Source: Meloidogyne chitwoodi
Taxonomy: Eukaryota > Nematoda > Chromadorea > Rhabditida > Meloidogynidae
NCBI GenBank assembly: GCA_015183035.1
Contig: JACZZP010000015.1
Span: 124,001-188,000 of the forward strand
Length of the DNA: 64,000 bases
Direction of reading: 5' to 3'
Shown here: positions 22,703-35,100 of the stretch, one piece after another
How positions within the stretch are numbered: the stretch's first letter is position 1
How the letters are laid out: each line of letters begins with the position of its first letter
The notes under the pieces: model-generated
Databases searched by the model: none
Told to the model about the DNA's origin: nothing
The model's input: the letters and a program-made list of their open reading frames with translations, nothing else
Program-made: the position numbers and the translations under genes

Positions 22703-25392
22703 TTAGGTACATGAACAATATTCATCACTACCATAACACTGAAAGTATATAAATTTTAATTACTGTTTTCTTTCCGGAAAGTTTTATAATTATTTTTTAC
22801 GATTTATTTATACATCTTTTAAAAATAAAAAAAGTTTAAATAATTTACCGGCCAAACACAGCTGCTAAAATTTCCCAATTGCTGTTTGACTTTTACAATT
22901 GATTGGCGATGATCAGAAACAAGTTTAGTTGCTTTATCAGTAATTGTTTTAATTGTTGTATCATCCAATATAGGGTACAATTCATAAGGATCTTTTTCAA
23001 GATCATAGATTAATGGTGGATCGTGTTTAATAAGTTCTTCGTCAGGGCAGAAAAAGCTAACAAACCTTAAAAAAAATTTTTTAAGTTTTTGTATTTATTT
23101 TTGTAATTGGCGCTTAAAACTTGTTTTTCTTAAGTGTACAAAGTTTATTTATTTTTAATGTATCAAATTTATTTGTTCTTTAAGTTTACAAAGTTTATTT
23201 GTTTTAGAGTATACAAAGTTTGTATAAACATACCACTCGTTTTTTGGTTTACCCCCAGGACAGTTTTCCTGAACACTTGAAGTATTATCATTAAACAGTA
23301 ATTGCGTCATAAAATGAACCTATAAATTAATATGAAGATATATAATAATTTAATTAAAAATCACTTTATATTTCCCTGTACGTATAGCCATTAGTTTTTC
23401 GTTACAATAAAAGAATATTGGCCGACGATCAATTAAAGGAGATAAACTAATATTTGGTAATTTATCTTCTGAAGAAAAACCAAGTAATTGAGGCCAAATA
23501 TCTATTCCATCCATTTTTCGTGTTTCATTTGTACTTTTTGGAGGGACATAAAAAGGATTTCGAGCAGCTGGATTTGTTGCTATTCTTTCAAATGTTGGGT
23601 AAAGATCCATTGCAGAAATAACCTCATGGGAAACTTTTCCAGGAAAAATACTTCCCGGCATCCATGCTGCCATTGGAATTCGAAAACCTCCTTCAAAAGA
23701 GTTGGATTTACCACCTGTGTGACAAAATGTAAAATTTTCTTCATGGTGACCAAATGTCTAAATGACCTTTTAAGCCAGCAGTTGATCCTCCATTGTTACA
23801 AAGCTCTTTGTGAGGGCCATGATCAGAAAGAAAAACAACAAGAGTATTCATAGATATTCTATTTTTTCTCAAATCAGAAATCACTTGACCGACGTACCAA
23901 GCCATTTCGTTTAAGTTATCGCCAAATATTCCTCAAAAAATATTAAAATTAATTAAATTTAATATTTAAGCTGTTACATACCTCTTACTGATTTCCCTTT
24001 AAAATCTTTATTTGCAAATTGGGCAACATGAACGTGTGGAAATGAATGAAAATAAAAAAATGGTTTGTTGTTAATGTTTGGCATTGCTATATTTTGAAGA
24101 AAAGTGCGCCAATCAGCAAGCATTTCAGCAGTAAAATTCTGATAAGTTGTTGGATGTGGGACAATCTGATAATAATTTAATTAAATTTATAAGAAAAATA
24201 AATTACTTTATCTAAGAGAAAACTTTTATTATTAAGAGAAAAAATATAAATCGGCCAAATTCTACTTTTTTTTTCAAAATATTTGATCAAATAACTTTTT
24301 TTCTCTCAAATATTTTAATTTGAATTTGATTAATTTTTGGGAAAAATTAAATAATTATAAAATTAAAATTTATCTAAATTTTAATTTTAGCATTTTCCCT
24401 TCTCTCTAATTTTCAATAAAATTAAATTACCTTATCTCCTCTATAAACAAAACATCTGTCTTGATCTGGTCCAGAAGGATAAAGTTCTCCAGTTTCGTCA
24501 CATTCCCAAATTAAAGTATAAGGCAAATTTAATCCAACAAAATCAAATCCTCTTTTCCCAGGTAAATGATTTCCATCAGAATAATTAAATTCATTAATTC
24601 CCAAATGCCATTTTCCACCCATTCCAGTATTATAGCCTTTTGATTTTAACATTTCTGCTATTGTTGGGTCTTCTTTTGGTAATCCACCGGTATCGTATAT
24701 CATAAATACACGATTGCCACCTGTAACGCCTAGTCGAATAGGGAGACGACCTTTTTGAAAAAGAAGTTCAATAATGTCAAAATGTCAAAAATTTCAAAAA
24801 TGTCAAAAAATTTCAAAAATGTCAAAATTTTCAAAATTTTCAAAAATTTCAAAAATTTTCAAAAATGTCAAAAAATTTCAAAAATGTCAAAAATTTAAAA
24901 AATGTCAAAAATTTTCAAAAATGTCAAAAATTTCAAAAATGTCAAAAATTTCTAAAATTTCAAAAATTTTCAAAAATGTCAAAAAATTTCAAAAATGTCA
25001 AAATTTTCAAAAATGTCAAAAATTTCAAAAATGTCAAAAATTTCAAAAATGTCAAAAAATTTCAAAAATGTCAAAATGTCAAAAAGACAAAAGGGTCAAA
25101 AATTAAGTTTTAAAAATAAACCAGTCATAAATCCAGCTCTAGCAGGAGAACACATAGAATCAGCAGAATAAGCATTAGTAAATCTAACCCCTTCTCTTAT
25201 TAATTGGTCAACAGGGTTAAATTCTTGTTCCAAATTTCCAAAACTTTGTAAATCTCCATAACCAAGATCATCAACCATAAAAACAACAATATTTGGTTTT
25301 TGTTGTTTTAAGGGGGAATCAAGACAATTATAAAATTTAAAAAATAATAAAAGAATAAAATAAAAGCAAATAATTAAATTTAATAAAATCAT
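22703..25392 (-). CDS. Secreted/lysosomal sulfatase (arylsulfatase / steryl-sulfatase-like)
   Basis: Minus-strand exons: 25122-25392, 24431-24750, 23982-24165, 23767-23931, 23365-23714, 23234-23319, 22849-23065, 22703-22738; 542 aa, normal family length. It opens with a signal sequence ([18 protein letters not shown]). The metal-binding Asp pair is in [21 protein letters not shown]. The sulfatase signature CSPAR, whose Cys becomes formylglycine, is in exon 1. Further conserved segments are [28 protein letters not shown] and [20 protein letters not shown]; the C-terminal part has [17 protein letters not shown] and a Cys-rich end. The enzyme hydrolyses sulfate esters; [12 protein letters not shown] recalls steryl/arylsulfatases, but the substrate cannot be assigned. 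The first intron is largely a TCAAAAATG satellite. Catalytic residues that I could check are intact. Confidence 0.92.
24771..25098. repeat. Satellite of TCAAAAATG/TCAAAAATT units in sulfatase intron 1
   Basis: Almost the whole 371-nt intron (24751-25121) consists of 9-10 nt units TCAAAAATG, TCAAAAATT and TCAAAATTT, with a higher-order alternation of about 19-28 nt. It yields long spurious open frames of Lys/Gln/Cys or Lys/Asn/Phe repeats on the plus strand. Confidence 0.9.
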
Positions 25393-26704
25393 TTTTCTAA
25401 AATTAATTTAATAAAAAAATTTTATTTAAAAAAAAATTTTTTTTTTAAATTAAAAAGGAGGGGGTTGATTCCAAAATTTGGGATTCCATTGGATTTTGAA
25501 AAATTTAATTTTTTAAAATTAAATTTGTATTCAACAGAGTTAAATATTCATATTTATGCGTTTTTCCGCTAACTGTAAATTCGAGGTCGTTCCAACATAT
25601 AAAATTTAATAAAAAAAAAAATATTTAAATTAATAAAATTTTATTTTTAATAAATTTTATAAAATTAAATTAAAATTTAAAATATAATGAATTATAAAAT
25701 TTGTTGTTTTTAGCCTTCTATTTATTTATAAAAATTGTAGTCAAAAAACAAATATATATTAACAAAATAAAATAAAAATTCTGAAAAAAAAATTTGCAAA
25801 AAATTACTATTTTTGGCATAATTTTAAATTTTTGCTATATTTTGTCAATTTTTATAAATAAAAAAAACGTAGTATGGGCTAAATTTTTGTATTTGTTTAA
25901 GCAATTTTTTTATTTAATTTTTTATATTTTGTAAAAATTTTATAAAATTAATAAAAAATTTTTTCTCGCTAAAAAAAGGGGCCATTTTTAGAATTTTTTT
26001 TTTGCAAAAATTTAATTTTTTGCAATTTTTTTAATTATTTTATTAATATTCAGCTTTTCGAGCTCTTTCGAATGAAACCTTATTTAGAAAAATTTATCGA
26101 TAAAAACAAGAGAAAAATTTTTTAAACATTTAAAAAATTATGGTAAAATTAATATTTTGTAATTTTATATATAGTAATTTTTTCCTCAGTAGCGATTGAA
26201 AAAATTAAAAAAAAAATTAAATTAATCCTTCTCCCCAAATTTTTTGAATATTCAAAAAATTTTATCTCTACAAAAAACCAATAATTTTTTTAAATTAAAA
26301 TCTTATTCGATTCAGTATTTCATCCTCTTTCGAATGATACTATATTTATCCAAATCTGTGAAAAAATAACTGATATTTTAATGAAACAACACTTAAAGTA
26401 CTACACTTGAAAATACTAGTTGTGTTGTTATTTATTAAAATTAATAATATTTATTATGATTTTTCAAGAAAATTTTGTACAAAATGGAGAAAAATAAAAA
26501 AATTAAAACCTGCAGGTAGAGAATGGAATTATTAAAATTTAGATTTTTTTGATTTTTTAATATTCCAAAATTTTAAAATAAATTAAATTCCAATCTATAT
26601 TACTGCATTAAAATATATTTGGCACATAAATTTAAGTAATTAAAAATAATTTAAAAATAATACTTTAAAAATATTTTATAATTTGTTTAAATTTTTTTGA
26701 ACTT
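25393..26704. other. Intergenic, sulfatase to giant receptor gene
   Basis: Very AT-rich; no coding potential seen. Two related segments share CTCTTTCGAATGA followed by an ACTATATTTA-like or ACCTTATTTA-like run (26061-26085 and 26329-26352), suggesting an old degenerate duplication. Confidence 0.4.
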
Positions 26705-29105
26705 TTAATTATCCCCCATAGGTCTATACATATGTTGTTGTATGTGCCTTAAGCGTTGTTCAAGTGCTCTGGTTGCGGAACTCGGGGAACTTGAAAAATA
26801 AAATTATAATTTAATTTTATGAAGGTTTTTTGAAAATCAGAATTTTGCAAAATCAGAATTTTTATTAAAATCAGAATTTTTATTAAAATCAGAATTTTTA
26901 TTAAAATCAAAATTTTTATTAAAATCAGAATTTTTATTAAAATCAGAATTTTTATTAAAATCAGAAACATTAAAATAAAATATTCTATTTTAATTTTATT
27001 ATTAAATAATTTACCCTTTACTACTATTTGTTGTTTCAGTTGTTTTAATCAGACCATTGTTGTTATTAGTGTGTTGTCCCCCAGGGGAATTTGAGGAAGA
27101 AGTTGAACCAACAATAGCATTTACTTCATTATTATTATCAGAGCTGGTTAGGAAAATACTTTTCATCTAAAATATTAAATATATTTTTTAAATTTTTTTA
27201 ACCTACTTCTTGACTATTTTCACGTCCATGCCTTCCAATATTATTATTATTAACAACTCCCCCATTTTGTTCATATGGTGATTGTTCATCTTCATAATAA
27301 AAACCAATTGGAGGTATTAAAGAATTATTTCCACCAACTCCACCAGCTATTGATGAAGAATGTGATCTTTCTAATAAAGGAGGAGGACGCCCATAAAGAA
27401 AGTTGGAAGCTAAAGGAGAATCTGTAGTACTTTGACTAAATGAAAGGGCTGAGGGTTTGTCAAGATGAGAAGATACTGAAAAAGAAAGTGTTGAATAATA
27501 TATATGTATTAAATAAGTTTATACAAAAGGAATTATCAGATGAACGGCTAAAACGCAAAGAAATCATCCAAATTACTACAACAATAACAATTAGAAGAAA
27601 CACAACAGCTACAATAGCTCCAGTCCAGTAGACAAGTTTTTGAGAGCGTGGCTGTAAATTATTTATTTAAATAAATAAACTTGATTTACAAATATAAACT
27701 TAAATTACAAAATAAACTCTTAAATTACAAATATAAACGAATAATAAAACTCAGTTAAAGAATACTGTATTTTTATTACCTGGAATCGTATTTCACATCG
27801 TTCTCCAGAAAAGTTTTCTTTACAAGCACACTCAACATGTCCCAATTTATTCTTTCGACAAATACCATCATTCAAACAGAAATTTAGACAAGCATCTTTT
27901 TTGTTTGAATAAAAATAAAATTAAGGTACTATATGTCAAAGTTACCAGTGCAATTTATTCCATTTCCTCTGAATCCAGGGTTGCAAACACATCTCCATGA
28001 TGCAATATCCTTTAAAAACTAAAATTACAGAAATATAAAAATAATATTACATTTTCATCTGGTAAGTCAATGCATTGAGCGTTCCAAGAGCAATTATCCT
28101 GCCCAAGTGTACACTGATCCGTTGAATAACATTGTGACTCTCGAGTCGCGCCTTCCTCTGCTGTCTGTAAAAAAATTAAATAAATTACTTTTATTTAAAA
28201 AAAACTTGCATTAAACGATGGTGGACACTTTTTACATTCAAATTGTAATTGTTGGTCTTGATAAGTGCCTCTAGGGCAGAATTGGCAACGCTTAATGTCA
28301 GCAATAAGGAATTGACCAGCCCCACATTTTGGTGTGTTACAAAGCTAAAAACAAATTTTTTTTAATATTTTTAGTAAATTTATTAATTTTCTTACCGCTT
28401 TTTTACCAGAACCAACACCTTCAGTTGTTGTTCCACTTGGACATTCCAAACATTGTTTGTCTTGACCACGAGTTCTATACATTCCTTGCGGACAAGGTTG
28501 GCAATTCCCGCTTGCTACTAATTGCTGCCCATCGGGACATTCATCTCTACACTGATCTTCACTAATGGCAGTTCTTGAAAAATAAAGATAAAAAAATTAC
28601 AAAAATAAAAATATATTTATTTACCTTTCCAAAGTTGTTTTGCCTATTCCACAAGGAAGGCAATCAAATGCCCCAGAGTCAGTTTGGAAAAAACCATAAC
28701 TACAGGGTTCACATTGACCAGTAGAAATATTTAAAAAATGTCCAGGAAGGCAACGAACTAAAAAATAAATTAAAAATAAATTAAAAATAATAATATAATA
28801 TTTAAAAATAATAACACACTTCTACATTCGTTTTGCCGTATTGTGCCCATTCCAACAGTCATTGGGGAGTCGTTAGGACATTCAATACATAAATTCTGTG
28901 CTTCTTCAGGTTGATATTGTCCAATTGGGCAAAGCTTAAAAATAGAAAAATTTTAAATTAATAATATATTGCAAAAAAACTTTGCATTCACTAGTAGGAA
29001 CAAAGAAAAATGTTCCAGGTGCACAAGGAACGCAACTACCATTATTAAGTAAATAACCATCAGGGCAACGGAAAGCATTTTCAACTCGAAATGCTCTGAA
29101 ATATT
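26705..29105 (-). other. Giant receptor: membrane-proximal Cys repeats, two EGFs, TM and cytoplasmic tail
   Basis: GCC2/GCC3-type repeats ([37 protein letters not shown] and others) cover 28220-29105. EGF-like [18 protein letters not shown] and [21 protein letters not shown] are at 27800-28165. The TM is at about 27560-27650. The tail (27015-27480 plus 26705-26789) is rich in Ser, Asn and Gly. It contains PPPLL and NSPGG motifs but no catalytic domain. Confidence 0.8.
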
Positions 29106-32100
29106 TAGCTGATTTATAAAAATTCTGATTTATAAAAATTTTGATTTAAAAAATTCTGATTCTAAAAATTCTGATTCTAAAAATTCTGATTTCCAAAAAT
29201 TCTGATTCTAAAAATTCTGATTTCCAAAAATTCTGATTTTCAAAAATTCTGATTTCCAAAAATTCTGATTTTCAAAATTTGATAAATTCTGATTCCACAA
29301 ATAAATTAAATCAGAATAAATATAAAAATTACCCAATATCAGGCCGTCCATTAGGCAAAACTTGTTCAAGAGAAAAAAGTCCATGAGCCATTGCTTCTTC
29401 CCGAATTATATCAATCGGATTATTTTGTTGTTGGTTTATAAAAGAGTTTAAAATTGGTTTTTGACGTATTGGTACTTAAAAATAAAATTAATTAAAAAAT
29501 AAAATTAAAAATAACCATCAATAATAACATCAAATTGCTGTAAAACTGTTTGACGTTTTTGTCTTCTCAAACGGGAAGTGGAAAAAATGTCTTGACAGTT
29601 AATTTGAATTTGAATTCCAGAGCAATCAGAACTTTAAAAAAAGTTTTTTTTTATTTTTTCCTTTGAAAAATTTTTCCTTATTTTTTATTGAATTATGCAA
29701 ATTATATGCAAATACAACTAAAATAAACTTTAAAAAACATCCAAGTTTATTTTTTAAATTAAACTTTGTTAAAGTAAATATTCATTTTTAAAGCATTATT
29801 CTCCATCATTTTTAAAAAATTAAAAAAAATCAGAATTTTCACCTTTTTTCATTATTAGCACAAATATTCCATTTATTATTTAGCTGGGTAATCCTTTCAA
29901 GCAATTTTTCTGTTAAAGTTGATTTTCCCGCAGAATTGCATAATGCCAATTGTGGATAGCTTAAATAAATTCTTGCCAAATTTTCGGCTGGGGATTGCCT
30001 AAAATTAAATTTAAAAAAAATTAATTTTTTTTTTAATTAAATTGCCTAGTGCATTGTGGATAACGGAAGGGGCGTTGTTTCCCCTCATTTGGACGCCATT
30101 TTCCGTCTTCACCGCATGAGTAAAACGCTGCAGGTGGAAGACTGAATCCATAACCATTCTTTTAAATTAATTATTAATAAATATTTTTATTTAAATAAAA
30201 TTTTTAAAAATTACCTGGCAATGGAGAGAACAAGCTTTATAACGCAATCCGGGTCCCCATTGTTCACATCTCTGTAGTCCATTGATTGGTGCTTCAGGAT
30301 CGGGACAAAATTCTTTTAAAACATTTATCTGTTAAAAAAATAAATAATTTTATATAAAATATAAAAACCTTAAATTGACATGTGGCCAAAGGAGAGGATT
30401 GATTGTCTAAAGCTACATAAATAGCTGAATATTGTCCCCAAGTAAAGACCTAAAAGAATAAATTAATTAAATATTTCAAATAAATTCTATTGCCTGTCCA
30501 GGTTTCAAATTCTGCTCAATTTTAGCAATTTGTATGCTTGGATTAGTTTCAAAAAATTTTGGTTCATTCCAAGAAATATTTAATTCTTTTAAAGGTGTTT
30601 GAACATAAATTGGTTCAATCGGACATTCGTCAATTTCAATTAATTCTTCTTTGTTTAAATTATAATCGTTAGAAATAGGCGAATTTTGTCGGCATTGTTG
30701 TTGACTACTAGTGTTATCATCACCAGATGAATGGCAAGTTGAAGAAGATAAAAGGTTTATTCGACCACAGGTACTAAAAATTAAATTTTAATAAAAAAAT
30801 TTCAAAAATTATCAAAAAACACCTTTTGGTAATTCTTTCCACTTTTCCTTGAAGTCGATCGTAATTTGCATACCGTAAAGAAAGTCCCTCATAAAGATCA
30901 TGAGAGCCTTGACAACGTTGCACAATTGAAGGAATTTCAGTTTCAAAATCTAACATTCTGTTCCACTAAAAAATAAAAATATTGTTACAAAAATATTGCG
31001 GAAACGCATAAACACAAAAATCAGAACTAACAATAAAATTCTGAATGTTTGTTATAAAATACAAATAAGAATTTGTAATAAACTAATAAGAATTTGTAAT
31101 AAACAAATCAGAATTTGTTATAAACAAATCAGAATTTGTTAAAAACAAATAAGAATTTGTTAAAAACAAATCAGAATTTGTATAAACAAATCAGAATTTT
31201 AAAAGAAACAAATCAGAATTTATAATAAACAAATCAGAATTTGATATAAACTTACCATATTAACTCTAGTAATAGATCCGATGAATTTTGAACCAAACAT
31301 TTTCTTATCATTTTCTTCGTTATTTAAATCAGAGATTATTTTATTAGACAATAAAGGTTGTTTATGTTGTTGTTCAATACCCTTAGGATCACCCAAATTA
31401 ATCCAAGCATTTATTTCTAAATGTTTTTCTGGTGCATATCCTTTATCAGAATAAAGGCGAACAGCATTCCATAAAAGAGAATAACTCCCTTGTTTTTGTG
31501 AATCCCACATAAATATTATATTGTTCCAGGCAAGTTGTGTGTCTGGACGTTGATGAATTGGGAAATGGAGAACCTAAAAAAATTTTTTTAAGAAAAATAA
31601 TTTTTTATTAATTGAGGGGAAGACACTTACAATGAAAGGCTCTTATTCTTTATAATATTATTCTTTAAAATATTTTTTATAATAAATTTAAAAATTTACC
31701 AAAGGCTGTTTATCTAGTCCAGGGAAAAGCCGAACATGTATTGCTTCAGAAGAGATAGTCAAAAGTTCAGTTAAATTAGTTGGTTGGTTAGGCGAGCTTA
31801 AAAAAATATTTAAAATAATTTAAAAATTCAAAAAAATTTTTACCTGCTACTATAAAGTGTGAAAAATATTGGGGGAGACTGTCCTTTATCTTTAATGCCA
31901 AAATCACGCTGATTCTTTTCAAATTTGACCCAAATATTTAAAGTTAAGGCACTTGAGGAAAAGTAGAAAGGAATTCCTAACCCAGCAGAAGCTGGTTGAG
32001 TTGTAGATTCGAGAAAACGTAAATCATAATCCGGATCTATTCTCTTCTCACAATTAGCACCAGTCACTTTAAAAAAAAAAAATTAAAAAAATGAAATAAA

Positions 32101-35100
32101 TTTAAAATTAAATAAACGTACTGTTAAAAGGACATTTACAGTAATATCCATTTATTAAATCAACGCAATGAGAGGTTAAAGGACATGGAGATGGTTGGCA
32201 TTCATTAATGTCAATTTCGCATTCATTTCCAGTAAATCCTTAAAAAGAAGAGTAAAGCTTTAGAGATTGAATCTCGGACATATAACAGTGTGTCCTTATA
32301 ACCGGATTTTTTGAGGAACATTCAGCAAAATTTAATAAAATTATTTAAATATTCTACCAGGAGCACAAATGCATTTAAATCCAATTTCATTAATATTTTG
32401 CTCTTCAACAACAACAGTATTTTCAGTTTTAGACATTTGACGTTTACTAATTTCATTATTGTTAATACAAGTTGCTCCATTTTTGCATAAACCATCATGA
32501 CAGCCATCAAAACGAAATTGGCATCCATTACCACTATATCCCTTAAAATTTAAAATTAATTTAGTAAATGAGAAAACAAACTTTTGGACATTGACAGTCC
32601 GAACGGGAGCCAAAATCGCCGCAAACACCACCATTATGACAAGGCTCTCCTAAACAGCGATTAGGTGCCAATTCACAATTTTTTCCGCTTACTCCTTCCT
32701 TAAATTAAAAGAAAAATTATTTTTAAATATTTATATAAATTACCGGACAAACACAAAAATAGTCATCAACTAAAGGAACACATTTGCCTTCATTCATACA
32801 AGGTTTTCGTTCACATTGAGTTTCCATTTCTTGGCAACGATCACCTTAATATAATATTTTTTTGAAATTTATTAAAAAAATAGAAAAAACACACCCTTCC
32901 AGCCTAGTTGACATTCACATTGAAAACCAGCACCCAAATCTGTACAAGTACCGTTATTCATGCAAGGATCGTCATCACATTGGCTAACATGTTGTTCACA
33001 AAATGTTCCCTCATAGCCAGGATGACAATGACATTTGAATCCATTAATCAAATCTTCGCATCTAAAAAATACCAGAATTTAGAAAAACATTCAAAAAAAA
33101 TCACCTTCCTGTCCCAATAACATCACAAGGTGTCATCATTTCACATTCATCAACATTATGTTCACAATGAGCTCCCTCATAGCCAAGCGGACATTGACAT
33201 TCATAAATTGGTCCTCGATTTATACATGTTCCATTATTACGGCATGGCTTGACAGCACAATGATCTACCATATACTGACATTGATAACCGTGAAAACCGG
33301 GTGCGCATTCACAAGAATAATCATCCTCCTATTTATATAAAAATTAAAAACATTCTCTTTTCCCCTCTACTCTCCCATAAAATTATAATTCTGTTTATGT
33401 TTTATAAACATAATCTGATTTTTAGTTACTGTATTTATATAAAACATTTCTGATTTAATAAATTTTGAAACAAGAATTCTGTTATTAAAATTCTGATTTT
33501 TATAACATAATTATAGGTAATTTAATGTCAGAATTATTCTGATTTTTATTTTAAAAGAATTTGCAGAATTCTGATTTTATAAAACATCTGAATTCCTATT
33601 GTATAAAAATTCTGATTTTTCTGATAATTTTTCCCAAAATTCTGATTTGTTTATTTACTTGATCGCGACATGTAGCTCCATTCTGACAAGGTTTTTGAGA
33701 GCATTCATTAACTTCCTGCTCACAAAATGTTCCGTTCCACCCTCTTTTGCATATACAATGTTTATCAAATAAAGTATCAACACAATGAGCTCCATTTAAA
33801 CAAGGATTTGGATCACATAAATTATCCTTTTTTTAAATTTTATATTTTTTTATTTTATATTTTATTTTCACCTTTATTTGACAGCGTTTACCACTAAAAC
33901 CGTGAGGGCATTCACATTCAAAGTCATTTATAAGATCGTGACATTTGGCACCTAATGTACACGGATTTTCAATGCAATCATCTAAATATATAATTTTAAT
34001 ATTCAAAAAATATTTTTTTAATTTAAAAAATTGACCAATATTCTTTTCACAATTTGTACCCTCCCAACCAGGCAAACATTTGCATTTATAACGTCCCAAT
34101 TGTAAAGGAATGCATTGAGCACCATTTTTACAAGGTTGTTCAGACTGGCAAGGATCGGAAATTTGAGAACAATCTGGCCCAGTAAAACCAGTTCTGAAAA
34201 CAAAAATAAATGTATACTTTAAGACTCTAATGCACTTTATTACCTGCAAATACATTTTGTTGTTCCAAGTCCAGGTAAGTCTTGACAAACACCACCATTT
34301 GGACAGTGACCAGAAGTAATACACTCATCTGGTCCAAATTGACATCTAGAGCCAGTATAATTTTGAGGGCAAATACAACGAAAAGCTCCATTGTGCAATT
34401 CACATGTGCCCCCATTCAAACAAGGATGAGAGTCACAAAGAGGTATTTGTTGTTCACAATGTGAACCCATAAAACCTGGACGACATTCACAAATTTCCTG
34501 CGGGAAAATTAAGTTATTTTTGTGGTTCGAATACTTACTTTATGATTAGCAACAACACATTGCCCCCGATTTTGACATTTTAGTGTTTGACAATCAAGCT
34601 TCTTACAATGCTCATCAGCAAATCTGCCGGTCTCAGAAGTAAAAGAATCATTAGAGCATTGAAGACAATGTTGCTGACCAATATTTGGCTAACATACAAA
34701 AATTAATTATTAAATATTTTAAATTTAAATTTACTTGGTAAAAGTTAATTGGACACGGTGAACATGGTTCTAGTCCTGTTACTGAAAAGTGTCCTGGAGC
34801 ACAAGGTTGTTTGCAATGACTGGGACCAACAGATCCAAGGCGAGCTGTATATGTTCCCTTTTTTAAATATTTTAAAATAAAAATAATTTTAAATAAATTT
34901 ACTTCAGGACAAGGCTCGCATTCCTTATACCCTCCAATTGAAGGAGGCCCAGCAAATGTATGTCTTGGACAGAGCTGACAAGGAATCATTCCAGTTGAGG
35001 AAAACATTCCGTTACCACAAACATCTATTTAAAATAATAATAGAATATTTATTTTAAATGAAACAACCATAAAAACATGAATTAATTATAAAACAGAATA

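Noticed and set aside
24774..25113. Plus-strand frames of [10 protein letters not shown] and KNFKNVKNF repeats
   Set aside because: They translate the intron satellite of the sulfatase gene in two frames; no codon bias or independent gene structure.
26749..26970. Minus-strand frame [11 protein letters not shown] ending PQPEHLNNA
   Set aside because: It reads through the intron repeat and uses the wrong phase of the last exon; the spliced phase gives [20 protein letters not shown] and a stop at 26705.
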